Below are positions 36,929 to 48,379 of a stretch of 64,000 bases of DNA, piece after piece (the stretch's first letter is position 1; every line of letters begins with the position of its first letter). Location of the stretch: the NCBI RefSeq assembly GCF_001949145.1, contig NW_019091649.1, forward strand, positions 1 to 64,000, read 5' to 3'. The translations under genes and the position numbers were made by a program. The DNA is from Acanthaster planci. Taxonomy: Eukaryota; Echinodermata; Asteroidea; Valvatida; Acanthasteridae. The notes below the pieces were generated by a model. That model saw only the letters and a program-made list of their open reading frames with translations, was not told the DNA's origin and searched no databases.

Positions 36929-37350
36929 TTGAAGCTCAAGCTACCTGAAAAGTACCGAAATACTGGGATAGTTGCTTGCACACCGCAGAGAAAGGGTCGT
37001 TGCAGGGCTATCCTTCCGGTGCTCCGTGGAAGGAGACTGCACAATGTTGATCCTCGTCCCAATTCCTGTAGCCAACCTGCGCTCCTCCCTCTATGCACTC
37101 CCACCTTCCCTCAACCGCCAAGTCATTACAGTCAATCCATACCCTCTTGTCCTGCCTTCATCAAAGTTACATGTATAATGAAACTATTCTCTTCCGGGGA
37201 ATGAGGCACGGCAAGAACGCCGCCCACCCTGCTGCACTCCTCTCTGGCCTGGCCGTGGACCACCCAAAGGTGGACTCGGTCACCAAGTAAGAAGAGTTGC
37301 CCCAAAGATGCCAAGGAGGTGGGCAGTCAATCCCTAAAAGACCGACATCT
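36929..37350 (-). pseudogene. C-type lectin pseudogene 1
   Basis: Read on the minus strand, short segments in different frames match the two intact lectins: LVTES, RVGGVLAVPHSPEENS, and a YRNWDEDQ-like stretch. The segments are separated by frameshifts and losses, and the N-terminal signal and the C-terminal cysteines are missing. It is the most decayed and outermost member of the cluster. Confidence 0.75.
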
Positions 37351-37370
37351 GGCGTTGATTTGAGTGACAA

Positions 37371-39339
37371 AGCTACAACACAAGTCAGTTAACACGACAA
37401 AAACTACAGAATACATCTCGCTTACTTGCAAAAAGAAATATTAGCCTTCTTTCCTTTAAAATGTCACGCAGAAGTCCTCGATGTAAACTAATGTAGAGAG
37501 TGAGAGTGAGGTTGAGAGACAAAATGTTGCAGACACCTGAATCCAAGGGCTGAATTTACAATGAGGATTGTGATATATATGATGCTACTTGATACAGGAT
37601 AAGGGATTTCCATCCTCACAGACAGGGCTGATGGTGCTAGGATTTGTAGATTTGATATTACGAAGCTGCCAATTTCATGTCGAGCCATATAGAAATCGAT
37701 TTTCGCAACGCCTACCCCCATAAAAAACTCCAATACTTACAGATATTGCATTCATCTATTCACACTTCTACTGGCAAACACATAACTCCCAGCTGAGCAA
37801 AGATACTATATTTGCACCATGGTACCTCAAACGGCTTCTCAGTTCCTTCAAGATTGGGTCTCGGAATAGATTTCTTGCAGAAATGACCGACAGCCACCGA
37901 CTACATAACTCCAGTGCCGAAAGTAGTTATTTTGGATATTTAGACTTGTTTAAGTTTGGTGCCTCTGACAACTGAACCGTTGAAACATACAGTGTAAAGC
38001 ACAAGTATCTATGAACGCCATGATTGCAGCCTAGAATTGAAGACATGCATGAGACAATTGGCCTATAATACGCAAAAATTTGAAAGAAAAGCTAGATTAA
38101 TTTTTTAAATTAAATTTCTTTAAGAGTAGGTTCCAATTTTGGTTCAATCTCTTCTTGTATTCCTTAGAAAAGGCTGATAGCCTTTCCGAAGTGAACTAGG
38201 TCAACACGAACAAGTTACAAGAATACAGACACACTATATTAGATCTTTGTTCTGCCAAGTCTTCTTTATACACTTAAAAGTTCATTCTAAGACCTGTGCA
38301 AAATTACGATGATTTTTCTTGTACAAGATTTCTCTTTGTAAATTACGCTTTGATTTCAAACTACATGTATTCAATAGATAGTTAATCCTTTTCCAGCTTC
38401 ATACTTTCTTTTTTGTTAACTAAATTATCGTTAAGACAAAAATCCATGAAGCCATTTATCAAATAAGATTAACCAATGATTTAACTTTTTATTCACTGTA
38501 AGCTTGATGGTAATCAGAATTTTATCATGGCTCTTGAATATTCTCACCATATTTTGCTCTTAGTACATTTTTGACAGAAATAGCTCAAAAGACGTATGAT
38601 TTTTCCAATTTTTATTATACCCATTTAGCCTAAAGTATCCAATCTAAAGTCCTTCTCTATTCAATTACGTGAAAATTCAATTTCAGAAAGGCCGGTCATG
38701 ATAATTATGATTATCAGTTTCAGCCTGATAAAATACGCTTTACCAAATTTACAAGGTGGGAAACAACCATTTTAATTGATTTGCAATAACGCTCATTATA
38801 GTCTCATGAAAGTTCTGTACACGTATATGTCAAAAACAGAACATCCGATCATGCGGCCTCATTATTTGGAGGTTAAGAGCAAAGGTACGCTTAAATTTGC
38901 AACATTCCTTGTGATGTAAAACTCGTAAAATGAACACAATAGTACATGTACGTACTTGCACAATGATGTTGCAATTGTATGCCATATGCCTACTTGAAAT
39001 ATGTTCTACATAACTGGGCAGTGGGAGAGAAACCATATTCACAAAAAGCATTTTTCTGACCCATCGCATGAATGAAATCATAGTATAAATCAGAATCCAC
39101 ACTAATTGAAAAATATACCGCGCATGTTGCACGGAGGCTGTTGTCAATCCTTTATAAGCTGATGGGGCTTTGTGTCGGCACTAATTCTTCTAGAGAAAAA
39201 ACTTACTGGTGCAGCAATAGTTGGCTGACTGCAGTTTGTTTGAGGGCACTAGTGAATGTTTCAGTGAGTGGACAGTCAGTACCGTCCTGCTTGCCTTATT
39301 CAACTAAAATGGCTACACAATCTTCAGCCCCTCCGCTGC
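37371..39339. other. AT-rich DNA including the start of the duplicated block
   Basis: I recognise no gene. From about 38230 the sequence is the first copy of the segmental duplication seen again from about 43870, for example CTGTGCAAAATTAC and AAATTACGCTTTGATTTCA in the same order. Confidence 0.5.
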
Positions 39340-39450
39340 GTGTCGATGGTGGTTCGTTTGCCTCCCTCGACGGCCAGGTCATTGTACAGTCAATCCATAT
39401 TGACTTCTCCTCGCTCTCGTCCAAGCATCAAAGTCACAATAAAAACTAAT
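39340..39450 (-). pseudogene. C-type lectin fragment 2
   Basis: On the minus strand it encodes a remnant matching only the middle of the lectins (VIVALIPDKRKAWIDC region to the EGG turn), with the tryptophan-aspartate stretch interrupted by a stop. It lies about 400 bp beyond the 3' end of the intact gene at 39847-40341. Confidence 0.65.
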
Positions 39451-39846
39451 GACTTAGCTTTTAAGAAATCAACAAATCACCCCCCCATGTGTCAAAAAAC
39501 CCCGCCCATGGTCCACGGTCATCAAGTATTAAGAATTTCTCTCACGGTGCCCGTGGTTTCAGCTGAAACGTGTCCCAGGTCCTAGTACCGATCGAACGCA
39601 TGCTTCTTGTTGAACGGAGAAAACGTGAAGTGTACGTGGTACAGTTGCAAAAGGTATAATTACTGCACAAAACATGAAGTGAGATTGAAAGTTCAATAGT
39701 CACTCTTTTTAGAGTGAAGGGGCTTTGAACTCCAATTGATTTGCCGAAAGTTACAAGCATCTCCACCCACTGCAGTCACAAAGAAGTGGTTTCCGTGCAT
39801 TTATCGAACGTTCACATGAAAGCGTACTTACTCGATTAACGATGGC

Positions 39847-40341
39847 TTATTCTACAGGTTGCTTGCAGACGGTGTGGAAATGAAGAGTGCAAACATAATC
39901 ATGCCACGCCTTAAGTGAACTGTTAATTTTAGATATTGCAGCACAGTTCTCCAAGCTACCTCCTTGGGGCTGATTCAGATCCCAATTCCTGTAGCTAACC
40001 TCCACCCCTCCTTCCTTGCAATCCCAGTGTCCCTCCACAGACATGTCGTTGCAATCGATCCAAGCCTTGCGTTTGTCTGGAATCAGAGCCACAATGACAC
40101 TGTTCTCTTCCAGGGAGTGCGGCACCGCCAGGACGCCGCCCAACTTTCTGCATTCATCTCTGGCGCTGGTCCACTCAACGGTGGACTCCGTCACCAAGTA
40201 GCAAGTGCTCCTCCACTTGTACCACTTTGGAGGGCAGGACCGAGGTTGGGCAGCATTCCATGGAATACACGCCCCAGGTAAGACATGGTTGACGAAACAA
40301 CTTGACAAGGCGGCAAAAATGATGAAAACTGAACGACGCAT
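39847..40341 (-). CDS. Secreted C-type lectin-like protein A
   Basis: An intact 164-residue single-exon gene. The start is the ATG at 40341 rather than the upstream in-frame ATG at 40422. It is followed directly by a signal peptide (MRRSVFIIFAALSSCFVNHV) and aligns with the sister gene's start, and both share the CATCAACAAA leader. One long-form CTLD follows, with C36-C47, C64-C159 and C133-C151 as the expected disulfides. An added C97/C108 pair and an unpaired C25 may allow dimerisation. The usual WIGL is WIDC. The sugar-specificity triplet is QPQ (124-126), not QPD or EPN, and the WND motif is WHD (146-148), so calcium-dependent sugar binding is doubtful. A donor-like CGA|GTAAGT lies 20 nt after the stop, so a 3' UTR intron is possible. 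Such lectins act in invertebrate coelomic immunity, but a role here is inference. Confidence 0.9.
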   Translation of the reverse strand: MRRSVFIIFAALSSCFVNHVLPGACIPWNAAQPRSCPPKWYKWRSTCYLVTESTVEWTSARDECRKLGGVLAVPHSLEENSVIVALIPDKRKAWIDCNDMSVEGHWDCKEGGVEVSYRNWDLNQPQGGSLENCAAISKINSSLKAWHDYVCTLHFHTVCKQPVE

Positions 40342-42425
40342 TTTGTTGATGATGGCTTTTTTTTTCTTAAATGATATATGAAAAAGAACAAATTCAAAAT
40401 CAAGACCAGTTCTTAAAAACAAGTGTTCATCAAGTTGATCAACCGTGGCCTAAACCATTTCAGAACTGCGAGTAAGATCGAGCAACTGATACGTCACCTC
40501 GCATGAACAGTGGTCTGAATGGTTGGTGCACACCATTAAGTTGTTTAAACGGGAAAGTCAGGCAGGAACACGTTGCTCCTTCAACCAACGTTGGTGAATT
40601 GATCAGCCAGTGGTGTGTCCACTGGCGATTACGGGGGTGGGGGAAGTGCCATTCATGTGGGCATTTTTCCTCTTAGGAATTGAAAGGGCTGCCATTCTAG
40701 AAACGGTACTGCCATCTTTCGTGGGGATGAAGATTGCTCTATACTAACAAAGAAGAACTCGAGATTTAACGAGAAAAATTCGATCCCCCCCATCCTTTTT
40801 AGACCAGATTACACACCACTGTAATCAACAAATATACTCGACTGAAATAGCTAATGCAGTAAATTGTTACTGAGGTTAGAAATAAATGATGTAATACCCT
40901 TATGATTCATAATTGTTGTGTCATTTATACTTTTCCTTTTTGCTGTTTGAGCAGTTGGTGACCCACAACCCCCCGCATTCCTGCCTGAGGTTGGATATAC
41001 AGCCCCCGGGGAAACAAACATTTATAACAAAATTAAAAATTTATTAAAAGGGGGAGGAAAAAAAAGAGGAAAGCTGAGTCGCTTATTAAACACCAAAATG
41101 TATGTTGTTTGTGTTTCCTTTGTTTTTTTTTTTTTTTTTGGTTTTTTTTGTCTTTTGAGATGCAACATTATTATAAGACTCTATTCACAAATACATGTAT
41201 TACTGTTACATAGTCATAGTTTCCTTTCTTTCATGTGGTTTGTGCATTAAATATAAGGAAAGCCGAATGAAAAATGTGTAGTTTTAGTACTCTTCACTGA
41301 TAGTTTGAAGAATATTTACCTGTCACTCAAATGGAAAGATTGTCATACATTGTCGTATCTTTTCTGGGCCTATAACTTTAAACTGTTTGGCTTCCAAAAT
41401 CTTTTCTTCCGGAGGCCAGAATGTATAACTATTTACTCGTCACACAATGCTGAAACGGACTCCTTCGAACAGAGAAAAAAAAAACAAAGGAGCCATAACA
41501 ATGCCAGTGTAACTTTTGTCCCAAATATCTACGTAACAACGAACAAATTTGAACACCGGAAATATGATATAGCCAAACACTTTCTTCAAACCCTCGAATC
41601 TCCTGGGTACCTTCAAGGGAAAAACTGGTGTTTGGAATCTAACCTTATTCTTTTTTCTCTGAGTACCAACCCAGGAGATTTTTTGGAAATTTGAAATGAT
41701 TAACGCGGGAAATTCTCCAAATTATTGTTATTTAGCATCTCAAAACAACATTTAAGAGAAACAGCTCCCCAAAATCTTCAAATATTTTGGGAATTTCCCG
41801 ATTTCCAAGAAACCGGGAAAATCCCCAATGGAAAACATGGAGGGTCCCCAGAGGGGCCAATTTCTCCAATGTTGGCCAAATAGGCTGCGTTCGTTCTCAC
41901 TTCATTTGTTGCAAAATTGCTCCTTATATCATTCTTTCCCCCACGACTCAGCCAAAAACAAAACTCCTTTCAAGTCTGTCCAAAATCTGTACGTAGTTTG
42001 GTAGGCCTATAAACAATACTTGAAAGGCCACTTTAATCATCCATGGCTTAGCGATGACCTCGAAGCACAATCACTTCACCCACACTCGCTTTGCTTGTGT
42101 CTAATATCCAAAGCGAAACACGATATAGTCAACGGCAATCACTGTATGTCTCACTGGGCAAGTTTCAAAGGGAAAACGAGTTAATCTGCCCGAATCAAGT
42201 GGTAATTGTTGTTGTAATTTTGTAATGCGCCGTCCATTAAATATTAAACGGCGCACCGTTTTCCAAATTAAGGTAGCCGTTAACCTATATAGCGCTCACC
42301 TGATTCAAGCGACCGCATATTAGGCCGCGGTCGTGGAATTATATCGACACTCCGCAAGCCCGCTCACTCGGTTTCAAAATTGAAAATTAAATTTAATAAA
42401 AAATTTAGATAGCTCGTGAGACAGC
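40342..42425. other. Lectin upstream region and AT-rich intergenic DNA
   Basis: The first few hundred bases are the lectin A leader and promoter side, similar to those of lectin B. A 129-codon plus-strand frame at 41305-41694 has no recognisable domain and low-complexity K/N content, so I do not call it. A GCGCCGT/ACGGCGC inverted repeat lies at 42227-42254. Confidence 0.45.
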
Positions 42426-42716
42426 ATGAACACAAAATCTTGTAGCCTTTGTCGCAAACCCAAATTTTTGTCAGATTTGAAAATCTTTAAGAAGGAATCA
42501 ATAAAATGCTTGCTGATGCGTAAAATGTTTATATCGACGCCGACCTCTATGGCCGTACGGTATGAAAAAAAATGTGACGAGTGCAGAAAGGAATTATCTT
42601 GCAAACACAGAAAACATATAGGTCTACTTGTTATTATTCACTCCGAGGTTGTATGTCAACATCAGCTAAACAAGTACAGATGGGCCTGTTGTAAAACCTC
42701 GTGTGAAAAACAGTGA
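42426..42716 (+). CDS. Small cysteine-rich ORF, probably of a mobile element
   Basis: A 96-residue frame with paired cysteines (CSLCRKPK at residues 6-13, CDEC near 50, CKH, CQH, ACCKTSC near the end), suggesting a small zinc-binding protein. It lies 650 bp before, and on the same strand as, the Polinton-like remnant at 43369-43737. Between them are only broken frames rich in K, N and E. It may be the N-terminal part of the same decayed element. I do not recognise the family. Confidence 0.35.
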   Translation: MNTKSCSLCRKPKFLSDLKIFKKESIKCLLMRKMFISTPTSMAVRYEKKCDECRKELSCKHRKHIGLLVIIHSEVVCQHQLNKYRWACCKTSCEKQ

Positions 42717-43368
42717 GATTTATTGAACACGAAGGGTATGGCGGCTTACACCAACAAGCAGAGTTTAAAAAGCTACAGAACTAATATAGCAACAAAAATA
42801 AAAACAATAAGAAACTACAACAACTATATGATGAAAAATGTAAGATGTGAGAACATGGAATCTCTGAGATAAACTAGAGGATGGTTTTGAAAAAGATGAA
42901 ATGTGTAATATTTATGGTTCTAACGATGAATGTTGTTATTTGATATACCATGAAAATTTACGGGACAAAATGGAAGAACTCGAACTGGAGATATACACAC
43001 TCAAATTTAAAAGATTCTGTCTTAAATGATTCAGCGAAAAATAATAAATATATTGGGTAATGTTAATTTAGAAGTGAGTCACTTGAAAAACTTGAAAGAA
43101 AAATAAAATTCCTTAAAAAATGAGAATACTTAGTTTCATTGTAGAAAGGGGGCATGGCCAGACCATTAGCTATAAACTCTGGCAGATTGCGTATAGATCT
43201 ACGCTTGAAGAGTATGTTAACCTAAACAAATGTACCACCACCGAACCAACCATGTTATAATCACAATTTGTCTTGAGGTTCGGGGGAGGGACATTGAAAC
43301 GACAACAGCTTTTTACATCAATATCACTAGGTAGGCCTACAAACCCGTAATGGGTAATCTGTACATAG

Positions 43369-43737
43369 ATTTACCAGGAGACCTCAAAAATAAGTGCATG
43401 GGCAATCATTAATCTTCAAAATGAAGACCAAGAATGTATCAGACGGTGTCTTAGAGCGGCACTGGGGATCAACACCCACAACGTGAAGGAAAATATTGAA
43501 GCTAATTCTAATTATAGGACAAACAGAGAGAAAACGGACTTATGTCACTCACGACGGCTAATCTTTCAAAATGTCGATTTTCCTACTCCACTCGATCAAG
43601 TACGACGAATAGAAAACCAGAATAACTTAGAAATGAATGTGTTTGGATACCTACCACCTGGATTTGCGAAAGAAAAGAAAGGAAAGAGCATTGGGGTTTA
43701 CACAAAAGCCCTGGATACAGTCGTACATCGATTTTAA
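43369..43737 (+). pseudogene. Remnant resembling the region before a Polinton-type DNA polymerase
   Basis: An open frame of 122 codons contains WAIINLQNEDQECIRRC, then FPTPLDQVRRIENQN and NVFGY in order. That series (AIIN-xxNxDxxCxxWC, YPVxxxxIxxxExQN, INVxGY) is one I associate with the segment preceding the family B DNA polymerase in Polinton/Maverick-like elements of invertebrates. No polymerase, integrase or capsid frame follows, so this is a fragment. The attribution rests on recollection of the motif pattern, not a search. Confidence 0.45.
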
Positions 43738-44828
43738 AAACAATACCTAGTTGCGAACCAAAGCTATATCAGATTTTTAGAAAGACTTTTTTAAACTAAT
43801 GAACAAAAGCGTAAAACGATGGAAAACACCAGAAATCTAATAAACAGACATCTGTTTAGGCCTCTAGGAATAAGTTGCAAGAATACAAACACAGTATGCT
43901 AACTCCTTGTACTGCTCAGTCTATTTCTTTTACACCTACATGTAAAATGTTTATTTCTAAGTCCTGTGCAAAATTACAGTCAATGATAATTTTTTTTCTC
44001 TATGTACAAGATCAGGGGACACGTTTTCTGTTAGTAAATTACGCTTTGATTTCATACTACATGTATCCTCACATAAAGGAGAACAACCGATAATTTAACT
44101 CTTTACTCACCAAAAGCTTGTTGGTGATTACAGTTTTATCATAGCTCTCAGGAATATTCTCACGGTAGTTTTGTCCTTAGCGAATGTTTGGACAGAAACA
44201 GTTCAAAAGAAACGGTGGATAACAGTTTTTGGCTCCAACATTAGATTTTTCCAGTTTTGTATCCATTTTGAAAAAAGTGTCACTGAATAAAGGTTTTCTC
44301 TGTTTCTGTTCAAATGTATGCACAAAACTTCAATTTCAGAAAAGTCAGTCGAGATTGTGATGGCAGTTTCACCAAGCTTTTAATGCGGGAAACGCGACCA
44401 AATTTCGATGAATTCGCAATGGTGCTTATTATGAACGTTTTTGCATGCATCTCTCAAAATGTATAACACTTAGCATGCAGCCCCATTCTTTTGAAGTTAA
44501 GAACAAATGTACGCTTCCTTGTGATGTAAACTCTTTAAATGAACAAGTGCCGCAATTCTATGCTACATGCCTACTAGAGATATGACAGCCAGAAATTTTA
44601 GAGGCACCAATCTGATGCTACTCAATCTGGCAAAGTGAGTTCGAAGTTACAAGAGCCATCTTTGATTGAAGGCGTTTTAAGGAATCTACAGGAGCTGTCT
44701 TTATTTCTTCGCCCACATAATGTCCATTTCCGTCAGGAAGTCAAACTTGGTGATCAATTAACCAACCCTCTTCATGTTCCCTCACGTAATGTCCATTTTC
44801 ATCAGGGATCCGAAGTAAGCGGAACTGG

Positions 44829-45299
44829 TAGAGCTGTTATGACTCAGTAATTCGACTGTAGTCCCAATTCTCGGCGACTCGAGTCCCGACAGGTAAATGA
44901 CTCGATTCAACTCAAGTCACTCCGAGCAAATTACTCGTCCCGAGTCGAATCCCTATCGTCCGGAGACCCAATTCGAGTGAAAGTTAATAAGACTCGAGTC
45001 CCATAAATAAAAGCAAACTATACTTGGTGAAAAAATATCTGTAGAGAATATGCCGGTTCATAATATTCACGTCACGTGTTATTAGTAACCCGGAGGTAAA
45101 TTTCAAAATGCCCAAAAAATTACTTTCTCTCTTGTATTACGGTATTGTGTTAATATGTGACTCGAACTGACTCGAGCAAAATACCTGACTCAATGCGACT
45201 TATTTGCCTAACGACTCAAGTCTACTCAAGTCACTACGTTATAATAACTCGACTTGACTCGACTAGAGTCACAAAAACTAGTGACTCGTTACAACTCTG
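44829..45299. mobile_element. hAT-like MITE rich in GACTCG subrepeats
   Basis: The left end TAGAGCTGTTATGACTCA and the reverse complement of the right end, CAGAGTTGTAACGAGTCA, are inverted repeats of the hAT CAGxGTTGTA type. Dense GACTCGA/ACTCAAGTC words fill both subterminal zones. The flanking 8-mers GGAACTGG and AGAACCAG match at 5 of 8 positions, compatible with an old 8-bp target duplication. The same word family recurs at 59500-59925. Confidence 0.65.
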
Positions 45300-45599
45300 A
45301 GAACCAGAAGATAACACACAACTTGAGTGTTCATTCAACGAGCGTGTTCTAATCACTGGAGGAGCTCGTGTAAGAAGGAGCTACTTATAATTAAGAAACA
45401 CAAAAAATAACTTATATCTAGATCAAGGTGCAAGTCATGACAAAGCTGTGAGATGGACAATCCTACTTTACAACAAAATTTACGAGCATACGCAGTTTGT
45501 TTGAAGGTAGCAAGGAAATGAACAGTGACCGAGTATAGTTATGCCATCATGCTTACGCTCTGCACAGGTTTTAGCACTTCATTTTCTTGATTGTCACCC

Positions 45600-45800
45600 G
45601 TTGCTTCCCTCGACGGCTAAATCAATGCAGTCAATCCAAACTGACCTCTCTCTCTGTCGTTAATGGCATCAAAGCCACACAAAAATGGTTCTCTTCTCCA
45701 GGGAATGTTCTCTTCCAGGAAATGTGATACGCCGCCAGTACGCCGCCCAATTAACTTTCTGCGTGCATCTAGCTCTGGATTACTCAAAAGTAGATCAAGA
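45600..45800 (-). pseudogene. C-type lectin fragment 3
   Basis: The minus strand matches the middle of the intact lectins: the region from the DECRKLGG-equivalent (TGCACGCAGAAAGTTAATTGG) through the EEN segment to the IDC and EGG turns. A short duplication and frameshifts break it. It is the copy-B counterpart of fragment 2, located about 320 bp beyond the 3' end of lectin B. Confidence 0.65.
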
Positions 45801-46119
45801 ATTTCTCTGATGATGCCACCCGGGGAGGGTCATCTAAAAGTTGATCCAGATACCAATAATGGTCAAACAAATGCTTCTTGCTGAAAATACAAAACTTGAG
45901 GGTTTACACTAAGTGTACATGTCTACATGATGCGGCTGCAAAAGGTACGATTACCGCAGATTGAAAGTTTCAATAGTCTTTTTTTAGAGTAAATGGGCTC
46001 GATTGGATTTGCCGAAAGTTACAAGCATCTCCACCCATTGCAGTCACAAAGTAGTGGTTTCTGTGCATTTATCGAACGTTCACATGTTATGAAAGCGTAC
46101 TTACTCGATTAACGATGGT

Positions 46120-46614
46120 TTATTCTACAGGTTGCTTGCAGACGGTGTGGAAATGAAGAGCGCAAATATGATCATGCCACGCTTTAAGTGAACCGTCAAT
46201 TTTAGATATTGCAGCACAGTTCTCCAAGCTACCTCCTTCAGGCTGACCCTGATCCCAATTCCTGTAGCTGACCTCTTCTCCTCCTTCCTTGCACTCCCAG
46301 CTACCCTCCATCATACGATCACTGCAGTCAATCCAAGCATTGCTTCTATCTGGAACCAATGCCAGGAGGAAATCATTTTCTTCCAGGGAGTGCGGCACCG
46401 CCAGGACGCCACCCAACTTTCTGCATTCATCTCTGGCGCTGGTCCACTCAACGGTGGACTCCGTCACCAAGTAGCAGGTGTTTCTCCACTTGTACCACTT
46501 TGTAGGGCAGACCCGAGGTGGAGCAGCGTTCCATGGAATACACGCCCCTGATAAGACCAGGGTGACAAAACAACTTGAGAAAAAAACAAAATTTATGAGA
46601 ACTAGAGAATGCAT
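46120..46614 (-). CDS. Secreted C-type lectin-like protein B
   Basis: A 164-residue single-exon gene, the duplicate of the lectin at 39847-40341, with roughly 80% identity in the mature part by eye and no indels. The start is the ATG at 46614, which opens the signal peptide (MHSLVLINFVFFSSCFVTLV). The same nine cysteines are present (25, 36, 47, 64, 97, 108, 133, 151, 159). The sugar-specificity triplet is QPE (124-126) and WND is again WHD (146-148). Differences from lectin A cluster at residues 81-107 and 122-126, around the loop region that forms the ligand surface in CTLDs. The TAA stop is embedded in AATAAA. Confidence 0.9.
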   Translation of the reverse strand: MHSLVLINFVFFSSCFVTLVLSGACIPWNAAPPRVCPTKWYKWRNTCYLVTESTVEWTSARDECRKLGGVLAVPHSLEENDFLLALVPDRSNAWIDCSDRMMEGSWECKEGGEEVSYRNWDQGQPEGGSLENCAAISKIDGSLKAWHDHICALHFHTVCKQPVE

Positions 46615-47616
46615 TTTGTTGATGACGACTGTACCGTGTTCATAAATGATACAGGAAAAGAATGAATCCAAAATCAGGACCAGTTCTTAAAAAAACGTGT
46701 TCGTCAACTTGATCAACTGTGGCACGAACAATTCCAGAACTGCGAGTAAGATCAAGCTAGCTAATACAGATAGGCCTGGGTCTGTCACCTCGCAGTGTTG
46801 GTGTTCTGAATAGTTGGTGCACGCCATCAAAGGAACGTCAGGCAGGAATATATTAATCAATCATGGGAAGGTGATTTTCTAATAAACGAAAACGACGGTC
46901 TTCGCTAAGTGATCAGTCAGTGTCGTACTGGGGGCGGAGCAGGGCGCAAGTGCCACCCTGGCATTTTTTTCTCAGGATTTGAAAGGGCCAACATTCTAGA
47001 AACGGTGTTATATCACCTTTCTTCGGGACAAAAATTGTTTCACTAAAACGAAATAACTCGAGAGTTTACAGAGAAAAAGTCTCATGTTAATCCTCCATCC
47101 ATTTTAGATCTGGATATTCCACTTCATTCAACTCAAGTATACCGGTATTGTCTTAAGCGAGTATTCAGAAAATGTCAATACCAAAATCTCAATATTTACT
47201 TTGTGCCTTGGACACTTGGCCGGTGAAATAATACAGAAGTTCCAAGAGTAGCTTTGAAAAGAACGATTGCAGCTTCATAATGACAGCAGGCTACAGAATA
47301 GGCCTGGGGCGAATCAAGGAAATATTCCGGGAGAGGTTCCTTGCCCCACACATTTTTAGTGGTGAGACTGGCAAATAGTTTATGGATTACAAATGTATAT
47401 GACAAACTATATCAAATTAAATAAAAAGGTACCGCATTAAATTGCTACTGATGTAAAACAAAACAAAAAAATAAACCTTTACAAGATGTCATTTTATTTA
47501 TTATGTCATTTATTTATTCGTTTCTTTTTGATGTCAGAGCGGGAGATGGGCGGTTGACCCACACACCCCCTCTCTGTGTCTGCGTCTGAGCTTGGATGTT
47601 ACCTACCCCATCCCCT

Positions 47617-47793
47617 CAGTGGCGTAACTAGGGGAGGGGCACGTCCCCCAGTGGTTGCCTGTGCCCCCCCTTGAAATCTTTGAATAATGTCCGTTGTAAT
47701 GTAGTTGCAGCCTAGTTTCTTGTGGTGCCCCCCCCGTGAAAAAACGTGTTCATCCCCGAGTGCCTCCAGACACTTAACCCTAGTTAAGCTACT
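47617..47793. mobile_element. Short hAT-like MITE
   Basis: The left end CAGTGGCGTAACTAGGGG and the reverse complement of the right end, AGTAGCTTAACTAGGG, form imperfect inverted repeats. The CAGTGGCGTA start is typical of short hAT-type elements. The G/C homopolymer runs inside are degenerate and there is no coding sequence. Confidence 0.55.
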
Positions 47794-48379
47794 CCCCCCC
47801 CCCACAAAATAAAAACTTTTTAAAGAGAAAAGAGGAGAGGAGGAAACACCAAATAGCAACATTTATCAGTCAGTAAAACTTTTATCTGTTTGCCAAATTT
47901 ATGGAAAATTATTCAATCATTCTAATTCGCAAATATTACTGTGACATAGTTGCATTTTCATTTCGAGGTGTGTAGTTTGTACTTTAAATATAAGGAGAAA
48001 TGAGTGAGAGGTATTTGTTATTACTCTTCATTGTTACTTTGGTGAATATTTACCTGTCACTGAATAATAGAACATTTTCTAATTGGTTTCATACGCTGAA
48101 GAGGAGTTGCACAAAAAAATCTAAGAAAACTTCATCCCGTGAATGATTTGAACTCGCCCCTGGACACATTTCCGCATGGATAAAGTACATTACATCACCA
48201 AGCTGCGTGCGGGAATGCAAGATGTTTTAAACCTATGTCCTCATGCGGACATTAAATCTACGGAACAGTGCAGAGGTTGTATAAAATATAGGCTTTCCAG
48301 GCCAATTTCGGAAAATGCGCAATTTAATTTGTAAAACAAAAATTCACTGTGGCGTAGATTTTGAGCGCGACTTAAAAAA

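Larger units (their letters stand above)
38230..41300. repeat. Segmental duplication, copy A (carries a lectin gene)
   Basis: Collinear landmarks recur in 43870-48060. They include the CTGTGCAAAATTAC block, a lectin fragment, an intact lectin gene with its flanks (TTGCCGAAAGTTACAAGCAT downstream, ATCATCAACAAAATG at the start) and a GGTTGGTGCAC block. Further on, GTGACCCACA with CTGAG.TTGGATxTTAC and an ATTTACCTGTCACT block match. The copies differ by insertions, so the spacing drifts from 5.6 to 6.7 kb. Confidence 0.75.
43870..48060. repeat. Segmental duplication, copy B (carries a lectin gene)
   Basis: The second copy of the block at 38230-41300, in the same orientation. It is longer because two hAT-like elements (44829-45299 and 47617-47793) and other DNA have been inserted. 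It includes lectin fragment 3 and the intact lectin B. Confidence 0.75.

Noticed and set aside
40342-40422. Longer N-terminus for lectin A from the ATG at 40422
   Set aside because: The extra 27 residues are not conserved in lectin B, are lysine-rich, and would bury the signal peptide.
41305-41694. 129-codon plus-strand ORF
   Set aside because: No domain, biased composition, AT-rich surroundings, and it overlaps the end of the duplicated block. No support beyond its length.
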